DNA of 64,000 bases from SHYR01 sp036013055 (GCA_036013055.1 DASCQM010000006.1:310001-374000), one strand, 5' to 3'. Shown: positions 16,134-26,456, numbered from the stretch's first letter. Notes: generated by a model from the sequence alone, not told the origin. Numbers and translations are program-made.

Positions 16134-16796
16134 GTGACTTCAAGCTTCGATTCTTCTCAATTCGCGCTGGGTCGGGATGCAGCGACGCCGCAGGCAGTCG
16201 TCCCGATGGTGGTCGAACAGACTTCGCGCGGTGAGCGCGCGTACGACATCTACTCGCTGCTGCTGAAGGAACGCATCGTCTTCCTCGGCACGCCGATCGA
16301 CGATCAAGTCGCGAACGTGATCGTGGCGCAGCTTCTGTTCCTCGCGCGCGAGGAACCGGACCGCGACATCCAGATGTACATCAACTCACCCGGCGGTTCG
16401 ATTTCCGCAGGGCTCGCGATCCACGACACGATGAACCTGGTTCAGCCGGACATCTCCACGATTGCCGTCGGCATGACCGCATCGATGGGTACCGTGCTGC
16501 TGAGCGCAGGGGAGAAGGGCAAGCGTTACGCGCTGCCCAACGCCACCGTGCACTTCCACCAGGCGCTGCTGGGCCGCGTGGGCGGTCAGGCGAGGGATAT
16601 CGAGATCGCGGCGAAGGAAATCCTTCGCGAAAACGAAATTATCCGGAACATCCTGATGAAGAACACCGGCACGGATGTCGAAAAGATCACTGCGGACATG
16701 GACCGCGACTACTACATGAGCGCCGAAGAGGCGAAAGATTACGGGATGATTGATGAGATACTCGAACAGCCCGAAAGCTCTTCGGACGACGACTAG
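16134..16796 (+). CDS. clpP: ATP-dependent Clp protease proteolytic subunit
   Basis: The serine peptidase core of ClpXP, 220 residues. The catalytic triad is visible: S117 in GMTASMG, H142 in VHFHQALLG, and D192 in DMDRDYYMSAEEAKDYGMID. GMTASMG has Thr where GMAASMG is common, and HFHQALLG differs from the usual IHQPLGG, but all catalytic residues remain. The start is a GTG with GGTGGAG just upstream. The N-terminus is about 20 residues longer than in Escherichia and may be processed. It lies 46 nt behind tig and 31 nt ahead of clpX. Confidence 0.95.
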   Translation: MTSSFDSSQFALGRDAATPQAVVPMVVEQTSRGERAYDIYSLLLKERIVFLGTPIDDQVANVIVAQLLFLAREEPDRDIQMYINSPGGSISAGLAIHDTMNLVQPDISTIAVGMTASMGTVLLSAGEKGKRYALPNATVHFHQALLGRVGGQARDIEIAAKEILRENEIIRNILMKNTGTDVEKITADMDRDYYMSAEEAKDYGMIDEILEQPESSSDDD

Positions 16797-16827
16797 CCCG
16801 GCGGGGTTGCTGAGGGGAGCCGCTTAG

Positions 16828-18153
<1,326 letters not shown>

Positions 18154-18196
18154 ACGTTCTCACGGGTTCGCTCACTGGGGCCGCTCGCTCGTTCGC

Positions 18197-18205
18197 TGCT
18201 ATCCT
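18197..18205 (+). promoter_or_regulatory. Extended -10 of tlyA, predicted leaderless transcript
   Basis: TGC-TATCCT ends at 18205, exactly 7 nt before the A of the tlyA ATG at 18212. No ribosome-binding site lies in the intervening TCGTCC. Transcription would start at or within a base of the start codon. Confidence 0.5.
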
Positions 18206-18211
18206 TCGTCC

Positions 18212-18967
18212 ATGACTACCGCTCGCGGTAAATCCGCACGTGTGAAGCGCCAGCGGCTCGATGAGCTACTCGTCGAGCGTGGCCTCGCGCCCAGCCGCTC
18301 AAAGGCACAGGCGCTGATCCTCGCGCGCGAGGTGCGTGTGAACGGCGACGTCGCGCTGCGGGCCGCAGCCCCGGTCGCCCCGGATGCGGCGCTCGATGTG
18401 GCACAACCACCGCGTTTCGTCAGCCGCGGCGGCGATAAGCTCGACCACGCGCTCGCACGCAGCGGCATCGACGTTGACGGAGCGCGCTGCCTCGATGTTG
18501 GCGCCTCGACCGGCGGCTTCACCGACTGCCTGCTCCAGCACGGTGCGTCGCACGTCAGCGCCGTCGATGTTGGCTACGGCGAGCTGGCGACCCGGCTACG
18601 CGACGATCCGCGCGTCGACGTGCGCGAGCGCACGAACGCGAGGTCGCTGGAGCCGCTCGCGCCGCTCGTAGATCTGATCACGATCGATGTCGCCTTCATC
18701 GGCCTGACGACGGTGCTCCCGGCGGTGCTGGTCAGCCTGCGCCCGGGTGGCGATGTGCTCGCCCTCGTGAAGCCGCAGTTCGAGGCTGGGCGGGCGCAGG
18801 TGCAGAAGGGCGGAGTCGTCCACGACGCCAACGTGCACGCGCAGACGGTCGCCCGTGTGGCGCTCTGGGCGATCGAGCACGGGCTGCGCGTGCGCGGAGT
18901 GATCCGATCGCCCCTGCTCGGCCCGGCCGGGAACCGGGAGTTCTTTCTCTGGCTGCGGAGCGAGTAG
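18212..18967 (+). CDS. tlyA: TlyA-family rRNA 2'-O-methyltransferase (hemolysin A homologue)
   Basis: A 251-aa protein with an N-terminal S4 RNA-binding domain (RLDELLVERGLAPSRSKAQA) joined to an FtsJ-like Rossmann methyltransferase domain with the SAM motif CLDVGASTGGFTDCLL. TlyA proteins methylate 2'-O positions of 16S and 23S rRNA and affect capreomycin sensitivity in mycobacteria; older annotations call them hemolysin. The end NREFFLWL is typical of the family. It is the first gene of the tlyA-nadK-nudix group; nadK follows 6 nt later. Confidence 0.93.
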   Translation: MTTARGKSARVKRQRLDELLVERGLAPSRSKAQALILAREVRVNGDVALRAAAPVAPDAALDVAQPPRFVSRGGDKLDHALARSGIDVDGARCLDVGASTGGFTDCLLQHGASHVSAVDVGYGELATRLRDDPRVDVRERTNARSLEPLAPLVDLITIDVAFIGLTTVLPAVLVSLRPGGDVLALVKPQFEAGRAQVQKGGVVHDANVHAQTVARVALWAIEHGLRVRGVIRSPLLGPAGNREFFLWLRSE

Positions 18968-18973
18968 CAACCG

Positions 18974-19861
18974 ATGAGGAAGATCGGCATCTGCTACCAC
19001 CCCAGCCTGACCGGCGCGAAGACGCTGGCCGAGCGTCTGGCAGGCCGCGCGCGTGAACAGGGCGTCGACGTCTGGCAGGCCGCGCTCTCGTCGGACGCGG
19101 CGAGCGATGAGCTCGTTGCGCAGACGCCGTCATCGGATCTACTGGTTTGTGTCGGCGGTGACGGCACGGTGCTGCATGCCTCCGCGGTGGCGAGCGCGGC
19201 GAGCGTGCCGCTCTTCGGCGTGCGCATGGGCCGGCTGGGCTTCCTCTGCGAGGTGACCGAGGACGAGGCAGAGCCCGCGCTCGACCGTGTGCTCGCGGGC
19301 GAGGCGCGCGTGGAGCAGCGATCGATGGTGCAGGCGCAATTGAACAGTGACGAGCCGGCGCACGCGCTGAACGATGTCGTGATCGGCCGTCGAGGGATGG
19401 GGCGCACCGTCTCCGTGGGCGCTCGCATCGATGGCGTGCTCGTCGCGGAGTACCGCGCGGACGCGGTGATCGTGGCGACCGCGACCGGATCGACTGGCTA
19501 CGCGCTCTCCGTCGGCGGGCCAATCGTGCACCCAACCTCGAACGAGGTCGTCGTCGTACCCGTCGCGCCACACCTCTCGCGCTCGAACGCGCTGGTGCTG
19601 CCTGGCGATGCGCGCATCGAGCTTGAGGTGGCGCGCGGCTTCGAGGCGTACATGACGATCGACGGTCAGCTTGAGCAACCGGTGCCGGATGGCGCGGTCG
19701 TGCGCGTCTCGCGCTCACCTCGTTCGGCGGACTTCTTGCGGCTCGGCGGCGAGGAGCAGTTCTACTCCCACCTCGCGCGTCGCCTTGGCTGGTTGAGGCT
19801 CGACCACGTGCTCGACGAAGAAGATACGGCTGGCGATCACGGCGGCGAGGCTGGCGCGTGA
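18974..19861 (+). CDS. nadK: NAD(+)/NADH kinase
   Basis: NAD kinase phosphorylates NAD to NADP in the cytosol. The 295-aa protein has the diagnostic GGDG at residues 61-64, followed by TVLHAS, and the second family signature ATGSTGYALSVGGPIVHP. Neighbouring tlyA and nadK genes are common across bacteria. It overlaps the following nudix gene by 4 nt (GTGA), indicating translational coupling. Confidence 0.95.
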   Translation: MRKIGICYHPSLTGAKTLAERLAGRAREQGVDVWQAALSSDAASDELVAQTPSSDLLVCVGGDGTVLHASAVASAASVPLFGVRMGRLGFLCEVTEDEAEPALDRVLAGEARVEQRSMVQAQLNSDEPAHALNDVVIGRRGMGRTVSVGARIDGVLVAEYRADAVIVATATGSTGYALSVGGPIVHPTSNEVVVVPVAPHLSRSNALVLPGDARIELEVARGFEAYMTIDGQLEQPVPDGAVVRVSRSPRSADFLRLGGEEQFYSHLARRLGWLRLDHVLDEEDTAGDHGGEAGA

Positions 19862-20430
19862 ACGACGTACCGATCCCTGAGCTCGTCTCGTCCGAGGTTC
19901 GTCTCGATGACTTCCTCTTCGGTGCCGTGACCGACCGCCTGCGATACGCGGACGGCCAGGAGATCCAGCGCGACGTGCTAAGGCATCCCGGTGTCGTGGT
20001 GATCGTGCCGGTCGACGACCAGGGCCGCTGGCTGCTGATCCGCCAGTACCGCCACGGGGCGGGCAGGGTGATGCTTGAGTTGCCTGCCGGCACCGCCGAG
20101 GAAGGCGAACTGCCGCTTGTCACCGCGCACCGCGAGATCCGCGAGGAGACGGGCTTTGCTGCCGGGTCGCTGACGCGCATCGGCGGCGTGTGGGCCGCGC
20201 CGAGCTTCCTCGGCGAGTACGTCGACTACTTCGTCGCGACCGACCTGCGTCCCGATCCGCTGCCGCAGGACGACGACGAGAACCTGAGCGAGCCGATTGC
20301 GATGACCTCCGAGGAGGTGCTCGCGGCGATCGACGACGGTACGATCGAGGACGCGAAGACCATCGTCGCGACGCTGCTCTGGCAGCGCCACGAAGCCGCC
20401 GCGACCGCTGCCGGGCCCTCAGGCACTTGA
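19858..20430 (+). CDS. Nudix hydrolase, probable ADP-ribose pyrophosphatase
   Basis: A 190-aa Nudix protein with a complete box Gx5Ex7REUxEExGU at residues 78-100 (G78, E84, R92-E93, E96-E97, G99). The surrounding IRQYRHGAGRVMLELPAGTAEEGE is typical of the ADP-ribose/NADH-pyrophosphatase subgroup (NudF-like), which splits ADP-ribose to AMP and ribose 5-phosphate. The GTG start overlaps the nadK stop. Coupling with NAD kinase suggests a pyridine-nucleotide housekeeping role. The exact substrate is inferred. Confidence 0.88.
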   Translation: MNDVPIPELVSSEVRLDDFLFGAVTDRLRYADGQEIQRDVLRHPGVVVIVPVDDQGRWLLIRQYRHGAGRVMLELPAGTAEEGELPLVTAHREIREETGFAAGSLTRIGGVWAAPSFLGEYVDYFVATDLRPDPLPQDDDENLSEPIAMTSEEVLAAIDDGTIEDAKTIVATLLWQRHEAAATAAGPSGT

Positions 20431-20493
20431 CCGAACGCGCCGTGCGGCGAATAGTCCCTTAGACGCCCAACTGAACCCAACGAGGGTAATTAC

Positions 20494-22284
20494 TTGGCCG
20501 AAACGCTTCAGCACGACATCGTGATCATCGGCGGCGGTGGTGCCGGCCTACGGGCTGTGATCGCAGCAGCCGAGGCCTATCCCGACCTCGACATCGCGAT
20601 GGTCTCCAAGGTCTATCCCATGCGCAGCCACACCGTCTCCGCCGAAGGCGGGGCGGCGGGCGTGATCAAGCCCAACGACACGGCCGACGACCACATCCAC
20701 GACACCATCTCTGGTGCCGACTGGCTGGCTGATCAGGATGCGGTTGAGTACTTCGTTGATGAGGCTCCCAAGGAACTGACGCAGCTTGAGCACTGGGGCT
20801 GCCCGTGGAGCCGCGAGCCGGACGGCAGCGTCGCAACGCGCCCCTTCGGTGGCATGATCATCGAGCGCACGTGGTACGCCGCCGACAAGACCGGCTTCCA
20901 CATGCTGCACGCGCTTTTCCAGACCTCGCTGAAGCACACGCAGGTCACCCGCTACGACGAGTGGTTCGCGACTCGTTTGCTCGTCGAGAACGGGCGCTGC
21001 CAGGGCTTGACGGCGATCGACCAGCGCACGGGGCAGGTTCAGACGATCCTCGCCAAGGCGGTGATCATGGCTACCGGCGGTGGCGGACGTATCTTCCCGT
21101 TCACGACGAACGCCTCGATCAAGACCGGCGATGGCATGGGCATGGCCTACATCGCCGGCGTGCCGCTCAAGGACATGGAGTTCGTCCAGTACCACCCCAC
21201 GGGCCTGCCCGGCACCGGCATCCTGATCACCGAAGCCGCGCGAGGTGAGGGCGGCATCCTGCTCAACAACAAGGGCGAGCGCTACCTCGAACAGTACGAC
21301 CTCGGCACCCCGCTCGATGTGAGCGACCCCGAGCACCCGCAGAAGCGCACGATGGAACTTGGCCCTCGCGACCGCCTCTCGCAGGCGTTCATGCACGAGC
21401 AAGAGAAGGGCAACGTGATCGAGGGTGAGTTCGGCACGTATGTGAACCTCGACGTTCGCCATCTCGGCGAGAAGGAGATCGACCGCAAGATCCCGTTCGT
21501 GCGCGAGCTCGCGAAGAACTACGGCAACGTCGATCCTGTCTACGAGCCGATTCCCGTCCGGCCGGTTGTCCACTACATGATGGGCGGCATCTCGACCGAC
21601 ATTGAGGCGCGCACGAACATTCCCGGCCTCTATGCTGCCGGCGAGTGCGCCTGCGTCAGCATCAACGGCGCGAACCGCCTTGGCTCAAACTCGCTGACGG
21701 AATTGCTTGTCTTCGGCGCGCTCGCCGGGACTGGTGCCGCCGAGTGGGCGCTCGAACACCCGGAGATGGACACGGCAGCGCTTGAGCAACAGGCCGAGGC
21801 TGAGCGTCGCCGCATCGCGGACGACTTCATCAACAAGATGGACGGCACCGAGCGCATCGCGACGATCCGCACCGAGCTTCAATCCTCGATGGAGGAGGGC
21901 GCCGGCATCTACCGCACGGAGGCATCGCTGCAGTCGACGGTCGACAAGATCGCCGAGCTGAAGCGGCGCTTCAAGAACATCGGACTGGACGACCACAGCC
22001 TCAGCTTCAACACCGAGCTAACGTCTGCGCTTGAGCTTGAGTTTATGCTCGAGATCGCCGAGGCGCTCGCGCATTCGGCGCTGCAACGCAAGGAGTCGCG
22101 CGGCTCGCACCAGCGCACCGACCACACCGACCGCGACGACCAGAACTACCTGAAGCACTCGTTGGCGCACCGTACGGACGGCGCACCGCGTATCGAGTAC
22201 CAGGACGTCGTCATCACCAAGTGGCCGCCTGCCGAGCGCGTATACGGCGCCGAGGAGACGGTAGTGAAGACGGACGACGAGTAA
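20494..22284 (+). CDS. frdA: Fumarate reductase/succinate dehydrogenase flavoprotein subunit
   Basis: Catalytic subunit of complex II, 596 residues. It has the FAD-binding GGGGAG at 13-18, H46 in MRSHTVSAEGG (covalent FAD attachment site), HPTGLPGTGILITEAARGEGG, and the C-terminal catalytic Arg region (VHYMMGGISTD, ANRLGSNSL). It resembles the Escherichia FrdA group, as do the linked FrdC and FrdD. The start is a TTG with GAGGG about 8 nt upstream. It overlaps frdB by one base (TAATG). Because oxidative TCA genes lie next to it, the enzyme may work as succinate dehydrogenase, as fumarate reductase, or both. Confidence 0.94.
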   Translation: MAETLQHDIVIIGGGGAGLRAVIAAAEAYPDLDIAMVSKVYPMRSHTVSAEGGAAGVIKPNDTADDHIHDTISGADWLADQDAVEYFVDEAPKELTQLEHWGCPWSREPDGSVATRPFGGMIIERTWYAADKTGFHMLHALFQTSLKHTQVTRYDEWFATRLLVENGRCQGLTAIDQRTGQVQTILAKAVIMATGGGGRIFPFTTNASIKTGDGMGMAYIAGVPLKDMEFVQYHPTGLPGTGILITEAARGEGGILLNNKGERYLEQYDLGTPLDVSDPEHPQKRTMELGPRDRLSQAFMHEQEKGNVIEGEFGTYVNLDVRHLGEKEIDRKIPFVRELAKNYGNVDPVYEPIPVRPVVHYMMGGISTDIEARTNIPGLYAAGECACVSINGANRLGSNSLTELLVFGALAGTGAAEWALEHPEMDTAALEQQAEAERRRIADDFINKMDGTERIATIRTELQSSMEEGAGIYRTEASLQSTVDKIAELKRRFKNIGLDDHSLSFNTELTSALELEFMLEIAEALAHSALQRKESRGSHQRTDHTDRDDQNYLKHSLAHRTDGAPRIEYQDVVITKWPPAERVYGAEETVVKTDDE

Positions 22285-23024
22285 TGGCGGACACGATCAA
22301 GCTTGAGGTCTTTCGCTACCACCCGGAGGGCGGGGGCGAGCCGCTGTTCGACACCTACGAGGTGCCGTTCCGCGACGACTGGGTCGTGCTCGACGCGCTG
22401 AACCATATCAAGGACGAGATCGATGGCTCGCTGACCTATCGCTGGTCCTGCCGCATGGGCGTCTGTGGCTCGTGCGGGATGATGGTGAACGGCGATCCTC
22501 GGCTGACCTGCTCCGCATTCCTCCGCGACTTCGCGCCCGGCCCGATTCGGGTCGAGCCGCTGAACGGATTCCCGGTCGAGCGTGACCTTGTCGTCGTGCT
22601 CGACGACTTCATGGAGAAGCTCTCTGCGGTGAAGCCGTGGATGATCCGCGAGGTCGAGAAGCCGGTCTCCGAGGGTGAATACCTCCAGAGCCCCGCTCAA
22701 CTTGCGAAGTTCAAGCAGTACAGCATGTGCATCAACTGCATGCTCTGCTACGCAGCCTGCCCGGTGTACGCGCACGAAGACGAGTTTGTCGGCCCGGCCG
22801 CGCTCGCGCTCGCGCAGCGCTACAACCTCGACTCCCGCGACGACGGCAACGACGAGCGCAACAAGCTCGTCTGGTCCGACGAGGGCATCTGGGACTGCAC
22901 ATTCGTCGGCGAGTGTTCGGTCGTCTGTCCGAAGCACGTCGACCCCTCTGGCGCGATCCAGCAGGCGAAGGTGATGAGCACCCAGGAATGGATGCAATCG
23001 TTCCTGCCGTTCGGGAAGAAGTAG
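22284..23024 (+). CDS. frdB: Fumarate reductase/succinate dehydrogenase iron-sulfur subunit
   Basis: A 246-aa electron-transfer subunit. The [2Fe-2S] ligands are C56, C61, C64 and C76 (SCRMGVCGSCG...LTC). The [4Fe-4S] ligands are C149, C152, C155 and C159 (CINCMLCYAACP) and C215. The [3Fe-4S] ligands are in C159, C205 and C211 (CTFVGECSVVCP). All canonical cysteines are present. The ATG at 22284 overlaps the frdA stop by one base. It links the flavoprotein to the membrane anchors encoded just downstream. Confidence 0.95.
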   Translation: MADTIKLEVFRYHPEGGGEPLFDTYEVPFRDDWVVLDALNHIKDEIDGSLTYRWSCRMGVCGSCGMMVNGDPRLTCSAFLRDFAPGPIRVEPLNGFPVERDLVVVLDDFMEKLSAVKPWMIREVEKPVSEGEYLQSPAQLAKFKQYSMCINCMLCYAACPVYAHEDEFVGPAALALAQRYNLDSRDDGNDERNKLVWSDEGIWDCTFVGECSVVCPKHVDPSGAIQQAKVMSTQEWMQSFLPFGKK

Positions 23025-23035
23025 GGGCCGCGATC

Positions 23036-23425
23036 ATGTCGAACCCACTGCCGCGCCGGCACTCCAACTCGTGGTGGCTGCGCCGTCCGTCGTACTTCAT
23101 CTTCATGATGCGAGAGTGGTCGGCGGTCTTCGTCGCCATCTACGCCGTACTGCTGCTGATCCTGACGTCGAAGGTGCTCGAGGGCGAAGCCGCCTACCAG
23201 AGCTTCGTTGACGATGTGTTGGCCGCACCCGCGATGATCGCGTTCCACGCCGTTGCGCTGGCCTTCGCGCTGCTACACACGATCACCTGGTTCATGGCCG
23301 TGCCAAAGGGATTGCCGCTGCGACGCGGCGAGGACCTGGTCCCGCCGATGCTGATCGTGGGCGGCGCGTACGCCTCGTGGATCGGCGTCTCAATCATCGT
23401 CGCTGCGCTGTTCTTGCTGGACTGA
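23036..23425 (+). CDS. frdC: Fumarate reductase membrane anchor subunit C (Escherichia FrdC type)
   Basis: A 129-aa protein with three transmembrane helices. The N-terminus SWWLRRPSYFIFMMREWSAV matches the FrdC pattern (W-x2-R/K-x-P-x-Y-x-F-Y/M-M-x-R-E), with E27 at the place of the quinone-site Glu of Escherichia FrdC. There is no SdhC-like heme-ligand pattern. FrdC and FrdD anchors carry the menaquinone/quinol sites without heme b in the model enzyme; whether that holds here is inferred. It starts 11 nt after the frdB stop. Confidence 0.88.
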   Translation: MSNPLPRRHSNSWWLRRPSYFIFMMREWSAVFVAIYAVLLLILTSKVLEGEAAYQSFVDDVLAAPAMIAFHAVALAFALLHTITWFMAVPKGLPLRRGEDLVPPMLIVGGAYASWIGVSIIVAALFLLD

Positions 23426-23435
23426 GGGAGCCTCG

Positions 23436-23771
23436 ATGCGTCACTCGAACGAACCGCTGCTCTGGGCGCTCTTCTCAGCCGGAGGCGTGCTGACGGCGCT
23501 GCTGGCGCCGGTGCTGATCGTGATGACCGGCTTCGTACTGCCGTCCGACGAGATCGCGTTCACGCGCGTGGAGGACATCTTCACCAACGTGCTGGTGCGC
23601 CTCGTGATTCTCGCGCTGACATCGCTGGCGTTCATGCACTTCGCGAATCGCTTCCGCCACACGCTGAACGACATGGGGCTGGCGAAGTCGCTCTTCATGC
23701 CCGCGAGCCTGCTCAGCTACGCTCTCGCGCTGGCCGGCACCGTCTGGGCCGCGACGATCGTTCTCAACTAG
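23436..23771 (+). CDS. frdD: Fumarate reductase membrane anchor subunit D (Escherichia FrdD type)
   Basis: A 111-aa three-helix membrane protein. The start SNEPLLWALFSAGGVLTALLAPVLI matches the FrdD pattern (DEPVFWGLFGAGG-like), followed by a second helix with FMHFANRFRHTLNDMG, whose His-rich part corresponds to the FrdD HRxHHxxHD region. It is the last gene of frdABCD, 10 nt behind frdC, with GAGGGAG as ribosome-binding site. Confidence 0.88.
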   Translation: MRHSNEPLLWALFSAGGVLTALLAPVLIVMTGFVLPSDEIAFTRVEDIFTNVLVRLVILALTSLAFMHFANRFRHTLNDMGLAKSLFMPASLLSYALALAGTVWAATIVLN

Positions 23772-23841
23772 GCGCTCTCAGGCAGGCACTTCTCAGCGAG
23801 TCGTCCCCACCGAGGGGCGATGGCCCAGCGACCTACCTTCT

Positions 23842-23937
23842 GACCGACCTGCCGACGAATCACGCACTGACTCGTGGACGCGGACTGACCGTCCGACGTA
23901 CCCGACGTACCGACTGACGATCTGACTGACTGGGGAG
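23842..23937. repeat. CTGAC/CCGACGTAC word-repeat spacer between frdD and fumC
   Basis: The 213-nt convergent spacer between frdD and fumC holds repeated short words: CGACGTAC twice in tandem near 23894-23910, and CTGAC at least five times. No open frame or RNA gene is evident. It looks like a decayed or slippage-prone intergenic region. Confidence 0.4.
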
Positions 23938-23941
23938 TGAG

Positions 23942-23966
23942 ACGGCTGCCCTACGGGCGCAGCCGT
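23942..23966. terminator. Hairpin between convergent frdD and fumC
   Basis: ACGGCT-GCCC-TAC-GGGC-GC-AGCCGT forms a stem of 10 pairs with a 3-nt loop and a 2-nt bulge. It lies 18 nt past the fumC stop on the minus strand and could end transcription from either side. There is no clear T tract, so any terminator would be non-classical. Confidence 0.4.
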
Positions 23967-23984
23967 GGAGCGGACGCGTCCGAC

Positions 23985-25379
23985 CTACGGGCGCGTCATC
24001 GCCTCCGGGTCGATCCACTCCGCGAACTGCTCTTCGGTCAGCACGCCCAGTTCGATCGCGGCCTCGCGCAGCGTCGTGCCCTCGGTGTGGGCCTTCTTCG
24101 CGACCTTCGCCGAGTTGTCGTAGCCGATGTGCGGGTTGAGAGCGGTCACGAGCATCAGCGAGGACTGCATCAACTCGTCGATGCGATCCGTGTTGGCCTC
24201 AATGCCGACGACGCAGTTGTCGGTGAAGGAGACCGCCGCATCGCCCAGCAGGCGGATGCTTTGCAGCGTGTTGTAGACGATCACCGGCTTGAAGACGTTC
24301 AGCTCGAAGTGCCCGGTCGCGCCACCGACGTTGACGGCGACATCGTTCCCGATCACCTGTGCGCAGACCATCGTCATCGCCTCGGGCTGGGTGGGGTTCA
24401 CCTTGCCCGGCATGATCGATGAGCCCGGCTCGTTCCCCGGCAGCCGCAGTTCGCCGAGTCCGGCGCGCGGCCCGGAGCCGAGCAGACGAATGTCGTTCGC
24501 GATCTTCATCATCGAGACGGCGATCGTCTTCAACTGGCCGGAGAGCTCGACCTGCGCGTCGTGCGCGGCGAGCGACTCGAACTTGTTCGGCGCGGTTACG
24601 AAGGGCAGGCCCGTGATCTTGGCGATCTCGACGGCGATGCGCTCCGCGAACTCGGGGTGCGAGTTGAGGCCGGTGCCGACGGCCGTGCCGCCGAGCGCCA
24701 GCTCGTACAGCCGAGGGAGCACGCCTTCGACGCGGGCGATGCTGTTCTCGACCTGCTGCACGTAGCCTGAGAACTCTTGCCCCAGCGTGAGCGGGACGGC
24801 GTCCATCAGGTGTGTACGGCCGATCTTCACGATGCCGTCGAATGCCTTGGTCTTCGCCGCCAGCGTCTTCTGGAGGTGCTGGAGGCCCGGAACGAGCACC
24901 TGCACGACCTGCTCCGCCGTCGAGACCGACATCGCACCGGGGAACGTGTCGTTCGACGATTGCGACATGTTCACGTGATCGTTCGGGTGAACCGGATCCT
25001 TCGACCCCATCTCGCCGCCGAGCAACTCGATCGCGCGGTTCGAGATTACCTCGTTCGCGTTCATGTTGGTCTGCGTGCCGGAGCCAGTCTGCCAGACGAC
25101 GAGCGGGAAGTGGTCATCGAGTTCGCCGTCGATCACCTGTTGGGCGGCCTGGCGAATCACATCAGCGAGTCCGGAGTCGAGCTTGCCGAGATCCTCGTTG
25201 ACCGTCGCTGAGGCGTGCTTCACGATGCCGAACGCGCGAATGATCGCGCGCGGCATGCGCTCCCCGCCGATCTTGAAGTTCTGGAGCGAGCGCTGTGTCT
25301 GCGCGCCCCAGTACACGTCTGAGGCGACTTCAATCGTCCCCATGCTGTCTGATTCGGTACGGGTGCCTGCATCGGCCAT
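23985..25379 (-). CDS. fumC: Class II fumarate hydratase
   Basis: Iron-independent fumarase, 464 residues, reversible hydration of fumarate to malate. The superfamily signature is seen in GSSIMPGKVNPTQPE, with the catalytic Ser in the flexible SS loop. TGSGTQTNMNANEV and HPNDHVNMSQSSNDTFP are the other two active-site regions. The length matches the family. It follows mdh and icd on the same strand and faces frdABCD, so the succinate-to-oxaloacetate steps are encoded in one 6-kb block. Confidence 0.95.
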   Translation of the reverse strand: MADAGTRTESDSMGTIEVASDVYWGAQTQRSLQNFKIGGERMPRAIIRAFGIVKHASATVNEDLGKLDSGLADVIRQAAQQVIDGELDDHFPLVVWQTGSGTQTNMNANEVISNRAIELLGGEMGSKDPVHPNDHVNMSQSSNDTFPGAMSVSTAEQVVQVLVPGLQHLQKTLAAKTKAFDGIVKIGRTHLMDAVPLTLGQEFSGYVQQVENSIARVEGVLPRLYELALGGTAVGTGLNSHPEFAERIAVEIAKITGLPFVTAPNKFESLAAHDAQVELSGQLKTIAVSMMKIANDIRLLGSGPRAGLGELRLPGNEPGSSIMPGKVNPTQPEAMTMVCAQVIGNDVAVNVGGATGHFELNVFKPVIVYNTLQSIRLLGDAAVSFTDNCVVGIEANTDRIDELMQSSLMLVTALNPHIGYDNSAKVAKKAHTEGTTLREAAIELGVLTEEQFAEWIDPEAMTRP

Positions 25380-25441
25380 CGTTCGCTCCGCTCGTTCCTT
25401 GCTCTGGCAGTGTGCGCCTCTCGGCGCCTCGTGTGTTCGCG

Positions 25442-26374
25442 CTATGCGCTCGGTGTCTCGGCGACAAGTTCCAGTACGGCCTTGCCAGCCTCGGTCATGG
25501 CCGCAGCTTCATCGTCGCTGAGGTCGAAGTCGTGGATCGCCTCGACGCCACCCGCGCCGAGCGTGACCGGCACACCGACGTATGCGTCGCTGATGCCGTA
25601 CTCGCCGCCGAGCAGTGCGCAGCAAGGGAGGACGCGCTTCTCATCGAGTAGCACGGACTCCACCATCTCGCCGATCGCCGCGGCGGGCGCGACGAACGCG
25701 CTGCCGGTCTTCAGCAATCCGACTATCTCAGCGCCGCCCTTCGTCGTGCGGTCGACGACCGCTGCGACGCGGTCGGCCGCCATCAGCTTCGTGATCGGTA
25801 CGCCGCCGACGCCTGCGTTGGAGACCAGCGGCACCATCGTCGCTTCGGTGTGGCCGCCGAGGACCCATGCGTTCACGTCGCGGACGGACACGCCGAGCTC
25901 CATCGCGATGAACGTGCGGTAGCGGCTGCTGTCGAGCAGACCACCCTGGCCGACCACGCGGCTGGACGGGAAGCCGCTGGCTTCGAGCGCCACGTGGCAC
26001 ATCGCGTCCATCGGGTTCGCGAGCATGATCAACACTGCGTCCGGGGACTGCTCAGCCGCCGCGGAGGCGACGCTGCGCACGATGTTGGCGTTGGTTCCGA
26101 GCAGGTCCTCGCGGGTCATGCCCGGCTTGCGCGGCACACCGGAGGTGATCACCACGACATCGGACCCGGCGGTGTCGGCCCAGTCATTCGTGCCGGTGAC
26201 ATTCCCGCTGAAGTCGACCCAGGGGGCGGACTCCGCGATGTCGAGCGACTTGCCCTGCGGCAGGCCCTCCACGATGTCGATCAACGTGACGTCGGCATAT
26301 CCGCGTCCTGCGACCTGCTGGGCACTGGCTGCGCCGGTCATGCCGGCTCCTACGATGGTTACTTTCTTACGCAC
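25442..26374 (-). CDS. mdh: Malate dehydrogenase (LDH-like type)
   Basis: A 310-aa NAD-dependent malate dehydrogenase of the lactate-dehydrogenase-like class. The N-terminal Rossmann motif is VTIVGAGMTGAASAQ; an Asp ends the second strand in TLIDIVEG, suggesting NAD preference. The substrate loop is GVPRKPGMTREDLL, with Arg residues typical of malate enzymes. The catalytic His sits in GGHTEATMVP, where TE replaces the usual GD. It lies 62 nt upstream of fumC and 82 nt downstream of icd. Confidence 0.93.
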   Translation of the reverse strand: MRKKVTIVGAGMTGAASAQQVAGRGYADVTLIDIVEGLPQGKSLDIAESAPWVDFSGNVTGTNDWADTAGSDVVVITSGVPRKPGMTREDLLGTNANIVRSVASAAAEQSPDAVLIMLANPMDAMCHVALEASGFPSSRVVGQGGLLDSSRYRTFIAMELGVSVRDVNAWVLGGHTEATMVPLVSNAGVGGVPITKLMAADRVAAVVDRTTKGGAEIVGLLKTGSAFVAPAAAIGEMVESVLLDEKRVLPCCALLGGEYGISDAYVGVPVTLGAGGVEAIHDFDLSDDEAAAMTEAGKAVLELVAETPSA

Positions 26375-26456
26375 GGGTGCTCCTCTCGTCTCTGTGAGTT
26401 ATCGAACATTTGGTGCCGCGGGAAGGGACGTTCGTCCTTCCGCGGCGGGTCTGGCG

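Noticed and set aside
23772..23984. A tRNA or small RNA gene in the largest intergenic gap
   Set aside because: No cloverleaf, no CCA end and no long conserved-looking stem; only short word repeats and one hairpin.
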